40,532 nt of DNA from an uncultured Sulfurovum sp. (GCA_902727895.1 CACVAP010000032.1:1-40532); one strand, 5' to 3'; counted from the stretch's first letter, positions 10,211 to 18,533 are shown. The notes: generated by a model not told the origin, from the letters alone. Made by a program: numbers and translations.

Positions 10211-11537
10211 AGTGTGCCTTTTTAAAAGTTTCGCTAACACGATCACGAGATATTTTAATGGAAATTATTTGTTGAGGATAGTTTAAAAATAGATTTGATT
10301 GAACACCATTTTCTTTATGCAATAGTTTAGCATCAATCTCTTTTAATTGAGGGAGAACGGATTTAATAAAAAGACCTTCTTTATCAAACTTTTCACTTTG
10401 TAAATAAGGGTTGAAAACTCTAAAATAAGGAACAGCATCACTTCCTGTACTCGCTGCCCATTGCCATGAAGCCACATTAGATGAGGCTTCATAGTCAAGT
10501 AGTTTCTCTGCAAAGTATGTTTCACCCCATCGCCAATCAATTAATAGATTTTTAGTTAGATACGAAGCAACAATCATCCGTAGTCTATTGTGCATGAGTC
10601 CTGCTTTATTTAAGTGTTGCATTGCTGCATCGACAATGGGAACACCTGTCTTTCCCTCACACCATTTTTTAAAATGCTCTTTATTATTGTTCCATTCAAC
10701 TTCAATAGGCTTATGGTTTTCAAATTGACTTTTAGGAAAATGATAAAGTAGGTAGTTATAGAATTCTCTAAAAAAGAGTTGCCTTATATAGGGTTTACTC
10801 TCAGAATAAGGACGCATAGCATTAAAAATCTCTTTAGGAGAAATAAGACCAAAACGTAGATGAACACTAATTTCTGACGTACCATTTATGGCAATAAAGT
10901 CTCGATAATGCGTATAGTTAGCCAACCTTTCTGAAAAGATTTTTAAAAGTTGATGAGGATCTTGCATTAAAAAGTTAGGGAGTGGTTGCTCTGTAAAGCC
11001 CATCTCTTCAAGTGTGGGTATATGCCTATGGTTAAACTCAACTAAGCTAAGGTTTTGATTGGTTGTAAATTCTGTAATTTTATTGGCTTCCCAAAGATAG
11101 TGTAAAGCATTGTAAAAAGGAGTAAAGACTTTATAAGGCAAATTACTTTTGTTCAAAACTTCTTTGGAATCAATTAAAAAGCTATCAGAAAAACGTTCTA
11201 GAGGCATAATACTTGCTATATTTTTATCACGCTTCTTAGCATAGTGGTCATTGTCAACAGAGCATAAGACAGAAGTAAAACCTTCCACTTTTAAATTTTG
11301 AAAAACAGTTTCAGGGTCTCCGTAAAAAATGGCTAAATTAAGCCCTAAGCTTTGCAGTTCTTTTTTTAGATTTAAAACACTTTGGTAGATAAAGGTAACA
11401 CGTTTGTCGTTAGAGGGTAGTTTGTTTAAAATATTTGTATCGAAAATAAAAATGGGCAAAACCTCACCTTTAGCATGCGCTAAAATAGCATTGTCTTTAA
11501 TACGTAAATCACGTCTAAACCAAAGTATTTGCTTCAT
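10197..11537 (-). CDS. phrB: Deoxyribodipyrimidine photolyase
   Basis: A 446-residue class I cyclobutane pyrimidine dimer photolyase, which repairs UV damage using blue light and FADH-. The N-terminal antenna domain opens with LWFRRDLRIKDN. The FAD-binding domain carries GVPIVDAAMQHL, HNRLRM and WRWGETYFAEKLLDYE, followed by the WQWAASTGSDAVPYFR signature. Length is normal (E. coli enzyme ~470). It starts at the last base of the DUF523/DUF1722 gene; the ybgA-phr pairing in E. coli parallels this. The operon is driven by regulon promoter copy A. Confidence 0.95.
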   Translation of the reverse strand: MKQILWFRRDLRIKDNAILAHAKGEVLPIFIFDTNILNKLPSNDKRVTFIYQSVLNLKKELQSLGLNLAIFYGDPETVFQNLKVEGFTSVLCSVDNDHYAKKRDKNIASIMPLERFSDSFLIDSKEVLNKSNLPYKVFTPFYNALHYLWEANKITEFTTNQNLSLVEFNHRHIPTLEEMGFTEQPLPNFLMQDPHQLLKIFSERLANYTHYRDFIAINGTSEISVHLRFGLISPKEIFNAMRPYSESKPYIRQLFFREFYNYLLYHFPKSQFENHKPIEVEWNNNKEHFKKWCEGKTGVPIVDAAMQHLNKAGLMHNRLRMIVASYLTKNLLIDWRWGETYFAEKLLDYEASSNVASWQWAASTGSDAVPYFRVFNPYLQSEKFDKEGLFIKSVLPQLKEIDAKLLHKENGVQSNLFLNYPQQIISIKISRDRVSETFKKAHYENV

Positions 11538-12490
11538 TACTTATACGCTTTAATGTTTGAACGAAGTCCAAGTTCTGCTGGATAAGGATTAAGAAATTTT
11601 TGTACTTTTAAATAATCCATATTAAAACGTTTTACATGAAGGTTGAGTAGTTTAATAACAGCAATCAAAGGAATGACACCTTGTTTAAACTCTTCAATGG
11701 CTGTCAACATGTGTTCTTTTTCATCGGCTGAAATAAGTTTTTTGAAATACCCATAAATGTGTAGCAGTACATTGTAAGTTTTGGAAATATTACCTTTTTC
11801 ATTAATGGCAACTAGAAATTCATGATAGTAGTCATTTAATAGTTCTTCTAAACTTTGTTTTTTATTATTGGCAACAATATTTCCTAAGATTTTATAAGCA
11901 ACGGTTGATTTAGCATAGATGAGGTATTTATAAGAAGTATGAAAGGCAATCAAGTCTTTCATTTTAGGCTTAGTTTTCATAAATTGATGAATACCTTTGT
12001 AGGCAAAGATTTGCATCAAAAAGTTTTCACGTAACCATGCGTCTTCAAGTCGCCCTTCTTCTTCCATGGGTAAATAGGGATAACGTTCTCTAAGTGCTTT
12101 GGCAAAAAGACCAACTCCTTTTTTTTCATTTGGAGCATTGACGATGGGCTGGTAAACTTTAACCCGTTCCATACCACAAGTGGGTGATTTGGATTTAAGT
12201 ATAAATCCACAAAGTTCTTCTTCTAGCGCTTCATCGGCTAATTCATTAGAAATTTTTGCTAACTCTACTGTAACATTTTTCTTGCTTTGATTGGTATGTA
12301 TTTCAATATTATTGTCAACCTCAACCTGTCGAATGGTTTCACGAGGTGTACCAAAGATGATTTTTTCAGGACAATATGCTTCAAGTTCAAAATAGTTTTG
12401 TAAGATATTGACAACATATTTATCTTTAGCTCCTGTGCCATCATAACGACACTGTGTGCCAAGAAGACACTCCGATACACCTAATTTCAT
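11537..12490 (-). CDS. DUF523-DUF1722 fusion protein (YbgA-like)
   Basis: A 317-residue two-domain protein. The N-terminal DUF523 domain (1-~155) has the cysteine motif ECLLGTQCRYDG (7-18) and a later SPTCGME; relatives include thiouracil desulfurases (TudS) that hold an iron-sulfur cluster. The C-terminal DUF1722 domain (~185-310) is the YbgA domain (AFHTSYKYLIYAKS and related motifs). DUF1722 proteins commonly sit beside photolyase. As first gene of the five-gene operon it follows regulon promoter copy A. The exact biochemical role is unknown; repair or recycling of photodamaged or thiolated bases is only a suggestion. Confidence 0.9.
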   Translation of the reverse strand: MKLGVSECLLGTQCRYDGTGAKDKYVVNILQNYFELEAYCPEKIIFGTPRETIRQVEVDNNIEIHTNQSKKNVTVELAKISNELADEALEEELCGFILKSKSPTCGMERVKVYQPIVNAPNEKKGVGLFAKALRERYPYLPMEEEGRLEDAWLRENFLMQIFAYKGIHQFMKTKPKMKDLIAFHTSYKYLIYAKSTVAYKILGNIVANNKKQSLEELLNDYYHEFLVAINEKGNISKTYNVLLHIYGYFKKLISADEKEHMLTAIEEFKQGVIPLIAVIKLLNLHVKRFNMDYLKVQKFLNPYPAELGLRSNIKAYK

Positions 12491-12518
12491 GATTACATCC
12501 TCGTTGATTATTTCTACA

Positions 12519-12564
12519 ATAATAACGGAAGTAAATGTTTTTTAGTAGGCTTTAAATGTTCGTT
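12519..12564 (-). promoter_or_regulatory. Regulon promoter copy A (photolyase/LytS-LytTR operon)
   Basis: On the minus strand: AACG, AACATTT, five bases, CTAC, eighteen bases, GTTATTAT. A second AACATTT occurs 22 bases after the first, within the spacer. It lies about 30 bases upstream of the DUF523-DUF1722 start. Confidence 0.78.
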
Positions 12565-12591
12565 GGTTTTTTTGTAAAAGAAGAGGGGAGA

Positions 12592-12804
12592 TTAACAACT
12601 TGGTGTTGAATCTACTCTTTGTCTTGATTCACGTGTACGATCACTTCTTTCACGTGTTTCTTTTACTATTAATCTATAATCAGGTATTGCCTCACCAAAA
12701 AGCATTTCAAATCTTTCTTCTTGTGTTAAAGACTTTTCTGCATTCATGTCTTCAGCCATAATGTTTGTTGTAAAAAGTAAAGTTAAAGTTAATAATAGTT
12801 TCAT
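12592..12804 (-). CDS. Small secreted hypothetical protein
   Basis: A 70-residue protein I do not recognise. Residues 1-17 are a clear Sec signal peptide ending near IMAED. The mature part is short and charged, with an Arg/Glu-rich segment (ETRERSDRTRESRQRV, ~50-65) and a C-terminal Cys. An AAGGAC ribosome site precedes the ATG. It is divergent from the MscS-like gene, with a 27-base palindrome between them. It lacks the regulon promoter signature. Function unknown. Confidence 0.6.
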   Translation of the reverse strand: MKLLLTLTLLFTTNIMAEDMNAEKSLTQEERFEMLFGEAIPDYRLIVKETRERSDRTRESRQRVDSTPSC

Positions 12805-12871
12805 AATAAGTCCTTTAGTTTATGTGTTTTCTTAAAGGTAGTATAAGATATTTTGATTGTAAAGTATACAA

Positions 12872-12898
12872 TATATTGATTAAATTTTAATCAATATA
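12872..12898. promoter_or_regulatory. 27-bp palindrome in divergent intergenic region
   Basis: A perfect dyad of 13+1+13 bases (TATATTGATTAAA and its complement around a central T) lies between the divergent small secreted protein and MscS-like genes. Its position and size suit an operator for a dimeric regulator acting on both. It has no T-tract and is AT-rich, so a terminator is unlikely. Confidence 0.45.
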
Positions 12899-12974
12899 CA
12901 AATAATGAATAATTATAGACCATATTGTTTTTTCGATACAATACAGTTTCTTAACCTTTTAAATAGGATTCTTC

Positions 12975-14597
12975 ATGTTAAAATACCTTCTTCTTTCTTT
13001 TACCTTTTTATTCTTTTTATCTAGTAATGCTTTTGCTGATGAAGAAACACTTTACATGCTTAATGAATTAAAAATCTCTAAACAAACCCTAGAGAAAGAG
13101 CTTAAATTAAAGAAACTAGCCATAAAAAAGCCTTTATCTGAAAATGAAAGTGAACAATTAAAGAAAAGTATTAAAAGATTAAATACCCAAATAGATGATT
13201 TAACAACAAAATTTTCAAAAATTGCAACAGGGATAGAACTAACGGTTGTTCAGCGTAATCCATTACAAGTCGAAACAACTTTAAGTGAAGACTTTCAACT
13301 TTTACTCAAGCCTTTAATTCAAAGTGCTAAGAATGGAACCAAAGGGATGCGTGAAAAAGCTTATCTTCAAGAAGAGATAGAGCATTATAAGTCTATTTTA
13401 CCTCAAGCTAGTAAAGCTTATCAGAATGTTCAAAACCTTTTGTCTACTTCAAAAGATAAAGAACTAACCCAAGAGTTAAAAAAATTAGAAAAGTATTGGA
13501 AACAACAAGTACAATTACTTTCGAGTAAACTCAATGCATCATTGCATCAAGTAGCTATTTTAGAAAAAAATGCTGTCTCTTTATCTTCAACATTCAAAGA
13601 GAATAGTAAAAACTTTTTTCATGAGCGAGGGTTAGTACTGTTTAAAGGAATTATTGGAACGATTGTAGTTCTAACTTTCATGAGAATCATCTATTTTTTA
13701 GTTCTTAAGCTTTTTCCTATTTTTACCAAACCAAGTAGAAGCTTCTATATTAGACTTATGGACTTGTTTTATAAGATTATTACGATTACTTTAGCAATCA
13801 TCATACCTATGGCAATTTTTTACATAGAAGAAGACTCTTTTCTATTTAGTATTGGTGTTTTACTTTTTCTAGGAATGCTTTGGGCATTTCGTAATCTCAT
13901 TGCTAATCTTTGGCAACAAGCGAGACTTTTTTTAAATATTGGTTCTGTACGTGAAGAAGAAAGGATATTTTTTGAAGGGCTTCCATGGAAGGTAAAAAAT
14001 ATTAATGTTTTTACCATTATTGAAAATCCAACGACAGGGATGAACCTTCGTGTCCCTATTGAACGATTGGTTGGATTGAATTCCAGACCTTCACATGAAC
14101 ATGAACCTTGGTTTCCTTGTAAATTAGAAGACTGGGTCATACTTTCGGATGGTTATTATGGAAAGATGACAGGTATCTCTTTAGAGTTTATAGACTTAGA
14201 AAACTTAGGAGGAGGTCGTAAAACATATTTAGTAGCTAACTTCTTAGCACTCTCTCCATTAAATCTTTCAAGTGATATGCGATTGGTTGAAACATTTGGT
14301 ATAAGTTACAAACATCAAAAAGAAAGTACTACGATAATTCCTAATCTATTACAAGAATTTTTATTAGAAAAGTTTGAAGAAGAAGATTATACCCATGGGC
14401 TTATAAAACTTCTTGTACAGTTTAAAAGTGCTGGTGATTCATCCTTAAACCTTGCGATTATAGTTAACCTTAGTGGGGATATGGCTCCTTTATACTATCG
14501 AATACAACGAGACATTCAGCGTTGGTGTGTGGAAGCTTCTACCCAATATAATTGGGAAATACCATTTCCACAACTTACCGTTCACCAACCCCGTTAA
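12975..14597 (+). CDS. MscS-family mechanosensitive channel protein
   Basis: A 540-residue inner-membrane protein. A signal peptide (1-21, ending NAFA) is followed by a long periplasmic helical/coiled-coil region (~22-210), three membrane segments (~217-240, 262-283, 288-312), then the MscS pore-lining and cytosolic beta/vestibule domain (~315-535), ending with the typical WEIPFPQLTVHQ. It resembles the larger MscS relatives with periplasmic extensions. It would open on membrane tension and relieve turgor. It stands alone on the plus strand with no regulon promoter. Confidence 0.88.
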   Translation: MLKYLLLSFTFLFFLSSNAFADEETLYMLNELKISKQTLEKELKLKKLAIKKPLSENESEQLKKSIKRLNTQIDDLTTKFSKIATGIELTVVQRNPLQVETTLSEDFQLLLKPLIQSAKNGTKGMREKAYLQEEIEHYKSILPQASKAYQNVQNLLSTSKDKELTQELKKLEKYWKQQVQLLSSKLNASLHQVAILEKNAVSLSSTFKENSKNFFHERGLVLFKGIIGTIVVLTFMRIIYFLVLKLFPIFTKPSRSFYIRLMDLFYKIITITLAIIIPMAIFYIEEDSFLFSIGVLLFLGMLWAFRNLIANLWQQARLFLNIGSVREEERIFFEGLPWKVKNINVFTIIENPTTGMNLRVPIERLVGLNSRPSHEHEPWFPCKLEDWVILSDGYYGKMTGISLEFIDLENLGGGRKTYLVANFLALSPLNLSSDMRLVETFGISYKHQKESTTIIPNLLQEFLLEKFEEEDYTHGLIKLLVQFKSAGDSSLNLAIIVNLSGDMAPLYYRIQRDIQRWCVEASTQYNWEIPFPQLTVHQPR

Positions 14598-14605
14598 TTT
14601 TTTAC

Positions 14606-14639
14606 AATCTATGAGGATTTTTTCATATCTTCATAGATT
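14606..14639. terminator. Possible bidirectional terminator between mscS-like gene and hemH
   Basis: A 12-bp imperfect stem (AATCTATGAGGA against TCTTCATAGATT, one G-T pair) overlaps the last codons and stop of hemH, nine bases after the MscS-like stop. It sits where two convergent transcripts meet. The T-tract lies in the loop, so this is tentative. Confidence 0.35.
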
Positions 14640-15550
14640 CCTCTCAAAGCATCAACAAACATCGGATGGTCATTAGGTGCTTTAGCAACCTTATACTCTT
14701 CAAAGTTTAATTCATCAGCAATCTCTTTGTATTCAATGTCAAGTTCAAATTCTGTTTCTGAATTGTCTACCGTAAACGCAATAGGAAATATAATAACTTT
14801 CTTTTTCGTCAAGGCTTTTAATTTGTCTTCTAAATAAGGACGAATCCACTCCATAGGTCCTAAGCGTGATTGGTAAGCTAAATGTGTTTTATGAAAGTTG
14901 ATTTTTTGTAGCATCAACTCTTTTCTGGCATAAAAAAGGGTATAACGAATTTGACGTTGATATTGGTCACCTTGGTCAATAATTTTTTGAGGTAGTCCAT
15001 GTGCTGAAAAAACAAGCTCATAGTCACTTGGGTCTTCATTTCCTAAAGTTTCTTTAACACGTTCTACAATGGAGCTAATGTAAGCAGGGTCTTTGTAGTA
15101 ATTGTCAATGGTTTTGATTTTATGTTCAATACCCAACTTTTTCGCTTCATGCATTAAATCTTCATAAGAAGAAAGTGTGGTGGTTGATGAGTTATGAGGG
15201 TACATAGGAATGGCATAAATTTCATCATAATCTTTTACACCTTCTAAAACATCTTTACTGAAAGGTGCGTTATAACGCATGGAATAATCAACTTTGGCAT
15301 CTATTTTTGCTTCTAATGCTTCAACAAGTTTTTTAGTATAAGCCACGATGGGTGACTTCCCTCCTAATTGAGCATAGTTTCCTTGTGCCTCTTTTAGTCT
15401 GGTCTTTGTAATAAACCAAGCAATCATGGCTCGAATAGGTTGTGGCGCAGGAATAATATGTTTGTCATTAAACATGTTGGTTAAAAAGGTTTTGACCTCA
15501 TCAAGATTATTTGGACCTCCCATATTTAATAGTATCACACTTCTTTTCAT
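14609..15550 (-). CDS. hemH: Ferrochelatase
   Basis: A 313-residue enzyme inserting ferrous iron into protoporphyrin IX, the last step of protoheme synthesis. Visible signatures are the N-terminal LLNMGGPNNLDEV, the catalytic-His motif VFSAHGLPQKII (His near 183), and a C-terminal FTVDNSETEFELDIEY with the conserved acidic residues. It has its own copy of the regulon promoter 37 bases upstream, between it and the 61-aa gene. Placing hemH in a photo-oxidative regulon makes sense because it removes a photosensitising porphyrin (inference). Confidence 0.95.
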   Translation of the reverse strand: MKRSVILLNMGGPNNLDEVKTFLTNMFNDKHIIPAPQPIRAMIAWFITKTRLKEAQGNYAQLGGKSPIVAYTKKLVEALEAKIDAKVDYSMRYNAPFSKDVLEGVKDYDEIYAIPMYPHNSSTTTLSSYEDLMHEAKKLGIEHKIKTIDNYYKDPAYISSIVERVKETLGNEDPSDYELVFSAHGLPQKIIDQGDQYQRQIRYTLFYARKELMLQKINFHKTHLAYQSRLGPMEWIRPYLEDKLKALTKKKVIIFPIAFTVDNSETEFELDIEYKEIADELNFEEYKVAKAPNDHPMFVDALRGIYEDMKKSS

Positions 15551-15586
15551 AATAATTGACCTTCTTCGTATTTTAATTTATGTCAA

Positions 15587-15632
15587 ATTTTATAGAAAAG
15601 AAGGGTTTGTTCGTAGGGTTTAAATGTCAGTT
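15587..15632 (-). promoter_or_regulatory. Regulon promoter copy F (hemH)
   Basis: On the minus strand: AACT, GACATTT, five bases, CTAC, eighteen bases, TATAAAAT. It is a canonical match and sits just after the stop of the 61-aa gene. Upstream bases resemble the A/T stretch seen before copies C and D. Confidence 0.85.
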
Positions 15633-15640
15633 AAAAAATT

Positions 15641-15826
15641 TTACTTTGAAGTGTCTTCATCGTCATCATAAATAGTGAAGATAGGTGCGTAACCCATTGC
15701 TATTAATTTTCTATCCATTTGTTTAGCATCAAAGCCATCTCTTTTAATTGCATTGGTTAGTTTTGTAATTTGACCGATGCTTAGCCCTGTTAATTCTAAT
15801 TCAAACTTTATCTCTTCTATTTCCAT
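15641..15826 (-). CDS. Small hypothetical protein (61 aa)
   Basis: A 61-residue cytosolic protein I do not recognise. It has no signal peptide or membrane segment. It is predicted helical, with an LSIGQITKLTNAIKRDGFD segment, a KLIAMGYAP turn and an acidic tail (DDDED). A GGA-type ribosome site precedes the ATG, and a canonical regulon promoter copy lies 26 bases upstream, which strongly supports a real gene. It lies between hemH and the SOUL gene. Function unknown. Confidence 0.72.
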   Translation of the reverse strand: MEIEEIKFELELTGLSIGQITKLTNAIKRDGFDAKQMDRKLIAMGYAPIFTIYDDDEDTSK

Positions 15827-15851
15827 AGGTAGTCCTTAATTTTTTTATTTT

Positions 15852-15897
15852 ATTCTATAGTAAAAACATGTTTTTTAGTAGTCAAAAAATGTTCATT
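15852..15897 (-). promoter_or_regulatory. Regulon promoter copy G (61-aa gene)
   Basis: On the minus strand: AATG, AACATTT, five bases, CTAC, eighteen bases, TATAGAAT. A second AACAT occurs 22 bases after the first, as in copy A. Confidence 0.85.
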
Positions 15898-15915
15898 GAT
15901 AAGATTTATTTCTAA

Positions 15916-16533
15916 CTACTCAATCTCAATCATCACTTCATTTCTACGTAAAAACCATAATGAAAAAGGAGAGTTATAGCGTGCAAAACTTGCTTCTCCA
16001 ATGGTTTGAATCTTTGCCTTTTTAAGTGCTTCAAGTAAGAGAATTTTATTTTCGTTAAATCTATCTTGACTCCAAGTTCCAGAGTATTCTCGTACAGCAA
16101 TGGTTCTTTCTGGAATTTCTTTAATGTTGATACGTTTGTCAAGTGGAATTGGAAGTGTTTCGAGTGTAAAGTTTTCAGGCATTACAAAACTAAAAGTACT
16201 GCTTTGGGTGTTATTGTTATCTATCTCTTGTATCACGGGAGCTGTCATCTTTATTTTTTGACTGGGCTGTTCTTGATCTTTCTGTATAACAGGTGAGGTC
16301 ATCGCTATTTCACTGCGTTCTTGATTTTCTCCAGAGATGTATTTAAAAAGAATTTTAAATGCTTTCTTTCCCATTTCATCAAATTCACCAGAAACTTCCG
16401 TTTCTGCTACCAAATAAGAGCTGTACTTTCTAATTTCAAAGGTATCATTTTTTTCAATAACCGTAAATTTGGGTTCTTCAATCGCCATAAGTGTTCCTTG
16501 TAATATAAGTGATATCATAAATATTTTTAACAT
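15916..16533 (-). CDS. SOUL-family heme-binding protein
   Basis: A 205-residue protein with a short signal peptide (1-17, ending TLMA), so probably periplasmic. The SOUL/HBP fold shows in EEPKFTVIEKNDTFEIRKY, IAMTSPVIQ, IKMTAPVIQ and the C-terminal FARYNSPFSLWFLRRNEVMIEI. The family binds heme and other tetrapyrroles. It follows the FAD oxidoreductase gene on the same strand with a strong hairpin in the 50-base gap and an AAGGA ribosome site. It has no regulon promoter of its own and would depend on read-through from copy H. Confidence 0.92.
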   Translation of the reverse strand: MLKIFMISLILQGTLMAIEEPKFTVIEKNDTFEIRKYSSYLVAETEVSGEFDEMGKKAFKILFKYISGENQERSEIAMTSPVIQKDQEQPSQKIKMTAPVIQEIDNNNTQSSTFSFVMPENFTLETLPIPLDKRINIKEIPERTIAVREYSGTWSQDRFNENKILLLEALKKAKIQTIGEASFARYNSPFSLWFLRRNEVMIEIE

Positions 16534-16563
16534 GAATTATCCTTTTAATAATAAATTATATAA

Positions 16564-16601
16564 GTAGAAGCGTTAGCATAAGCCTATGCTAACGCTTCTA
16601 C
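16564..16601. other. Perfect 17-bp inverted repeat spanning a stop codon
   Basis: GTAGAAGCGTTAGCATA and its exact complement flank a 4-base loop. The right arm encodes the last residues (VEALA) and stop of the FAD oxidoreductase gene; the left arm lies in the leader of the SOUL gene. There is no clean T-tract on either strand, so it may attenuate or stabilise mRNA rather than terminate fully. Confidence 0.6.
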
Positions 16602-18011
16602 ATTTCGATTTGCCAACACTTTAGGATAGTCCCTTAGTTTTGCAATCGTCTGAGCATGTTGTGCGATGCTATGTTCATCAAGATAGTTTAGGCTTACTCT
16701 TTTGGCTAGACTAGGTTTGATATGTTGAAGCTCTATCAAGTTTTTGATAATCCTATTTGCCATATCAAGTGATGAAGATACTTTAACAATTTCACAACGT
16801 GCATAGTTTTTACTTGGAAATGATACTTCAGCTACACGAAGCGTTGGGTCATCTCCTGGAATCTGTTGGGCTCCAAAAAGAGGTTTTGCCCCAACATTTG
16901 CTTCTCTAAAACTGGGTAAATAATTTGCTAAGTGTTCTATGGCTTTATGTGTACGCATTTCAACTTCCTCTTTTTCCCACTGTTTGTCCAACTTAGTAAT
17001 AAAATGTCCATTTAATTTGGCTTGAGAACTCTCATTACTACTGCTTACTAGACCATCTTTATAAAGTGTAATATCTTCAGTCATTCCATGAAGTTGAAAA
17101 TATCCTGCTGGGTAAGGGGTGAGTTGACCCATGCCTTTTGGGGTTCCCCTTTCACCATGAATAATAATTTCAGGAAAAAGTATGTCCTCTTTTTGTTCCC
17201 AATGACTTACATAAGAAGCTTTAAATTCAACCATCTTTTCAGAACGAACATCTAGCATGTCATCAATGCTTCCTGTCTTATAACCTGTGGCATTAATAAG
17301 GTAATCAAAAGTCTCTTTCTCAACTCTATTATCAGTAGCATAAGTCACTTCCCATCTATCGCTTTTGTTTTGAATATTTTGAACTGTTGTGTTTCCATGA
17401 TAATGAACATTGGTAAATTTGTCTAATGCCAATTCAAGACCAGAGGCATAACGAAATAAATTAATACCATACTCCTGTACCAATACAAGTGGGAATTGAA
17501 GTTTATTCAAGTCAAGATGTTGTATGGCAGGTAGCATCCACTCATCTAAGCTACTTGGATTCTTTTGAATGGCTAAATTTTTGAGTGCTTCTATGTCATC
17601 TTTTTCATAAAGTTTATAGTAGAACTCACTTTCACCCAATACTTTGTTCTCTTTGTCTTCTTCAATCATTCCTTCATAGGCTTTTTTAAGAAGTTTTAAA
17701 CGAGGTAGTAAGGCATTGGGTGAGAGTTTATCCGTTAAGGGAACAGCAATCACGGTAGGTCGATAATCAATACAAAATGGATAAGTACGCACGAAGTCAA
17801 TAGATTGTTTAAGTAGTGTTAAGCATTGTTGATCGGATATCTCACGGTAAAGGTTACCTCCTGCATGTAAATGACAATAGGGTGGACCAGATGAGATACT
17901 CGACTGTTTTTCAAATAAACTAACTTCTAATCCTAATTCTGCTAAATGAAGTGCTGTCGTTGATCCTGCAACCCCTCCACCTACAATGGCTATTTTTGTT
18001 TTATGTGACAT
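16584..18011 (-). CDS. FAD-dependent oxidoreductase
   Basis: A 475-residue cytosolic flavoprotein. The dinucleotide-binding loop is IVGGGVAGSTTALHLAELG (9-27) followed by an acidic VSLFEKQ, with a second motif DYLINATGYKTG near residue 245. Its substrate family is not clear to me; it looks like a DAO-type or NAD(P)-binding oxidoreductase. It has a canonical regulon promoter 22 bases upstream of the ATG and is probably co-transcribed with SOUL. Its C-terminal codons form half of a perfect hairpin. It is one of three FAD enzymes in the regulon. Confidence 0.85.
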   Translation of the reverse strand: MSHKTKIAIVGGGVAGSTTALHLAELGLEVSLFEKQSSISSGPPYCHLHAGGNLYREISDQQCLTLLKQSIDFVRTYPFCIDYRPTVIAVPLTDKLSPNALLPRLKLLKKAYEGMIEEDKENKVLGESEFYYKLYEKDDIEALKNLAIQKNPSSLDEWMLPAIQHLDLNKLQFPLVLVQEYGINLFRYASGLELALDKFTNVHYHGNTTVQNIQNKSDRWEVTYATDNRVEKETFDYLINATGYKTGSIDDMLDVRSEKMVEFKASYVSHWEQKEDILFPEIIIHGERGTPKGMGQLTPYPAGYFQLHGMTEDITLYKDGLVSSSNESSQAKLNGHFITKLDKQWEKEEVEMRTHKAIEHLANYLPSFREANVGAKPLFGAQQIPGDDPTLRVAEVSFPSKNYARCEIVKVSSSLDMANRIIKNLIELQHIKPSLAKRVSLNYLDEHSIAQHAQTIAKLRDYPKVLANRNVEALA

Positions 18012-18032
18012 TCAATACTCTTTTTTTATTTT

Positions 18033-18078
18033 ATTTTATAAAGAAAGTCTGTTTTTTAGTAGAGTTAGAATGTTAATT
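18033..18078 (-). promoter_or_regulatory. Regulon promoter copy H (FAD oxidoreductase/SOUL)
   Basis: On the minus strand: AATT, AACATTC, five bases, CTAC, eighteen bases, TATAAAAT. The far end touches the stop codon of the upstream SRPBCC gene. Confidence 0.85.
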
Positions 18079-18533
18079 CATCCTAAAATCTCTTTTGTTT
18101 GTGCATGTCGATAAGTAAACATTTTTTGCATGTCTTTTTTGATGAACGGTAAAGCAACAATACTTAAGGGATAAAGAGGCAGTTCAAAAGTAATGGTATC
18201 GCTAAGTGTTGACGTTGTTCCATTAATGGTCTTAAAAGAACGTTCATGATAAAAACTTTTAAAAGGACTTTTTAAAGCAATATCACAAATCTGATTATAA
18301 GCTTGCATTTTATCAATCTGCATCACCCAACGGTTGCTTAAGCCATATTGTTTAATGTCAAGGGTTATCATACTTTTTTCTTCCAATGGAAGTGTTAAAT
18401 CAATAATCTTAACATCAATCCACGGTGGGGTAATCTTGGGTAAGTTGTTTGTATCAGAATGAAATTCAAACAACTTTTCAATATTTGTCTCTATCGTACT
18501 TGTAAAAGTGAACGAGAACTTTTTAGAAAACAT
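18078..18533 (-). CDS. SRPBCC-family (START/Bet v1-like) protein
   Basis: A 151-residue single-domain protein of the SRPBCC ligand-binding superfamily: an N-terminal strand (KFSFTFTSTIETNIEKLFEFH), the central strands, and a helical end (LPFIKKDMQKMFTYRHAQTKEIL). The family binds hydrophobic ligands and is often annotated as cyclase/dehydrase or ligand-binding. Relatives often sit beside epimerase and photolyase genes. It lies 11 bases after trpB, last in the thiD-trpB operon. The ligand is unknown. Confidence 0.82.
   Translation of the reverse strand: MFSKKFSFTFTSTIETNIEKLFEFHSDTNNLPKITPPWIDVKIIDLTLPLEEKSMITLDIKQYGLSNRWVMQIDKMQAYNQICDIALKSPFKSFYHERSFKTINGTTSTLSDTITFELPLYPLSIVALPFIKKDMQKMFTYRHAQTKEILG

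Noticed and set aside
13820-14140. Minus-strand open frame inside the MscS-like gene
   Set aside because: A shadow of the channel gene; no ribosome site and no recognisable protein.
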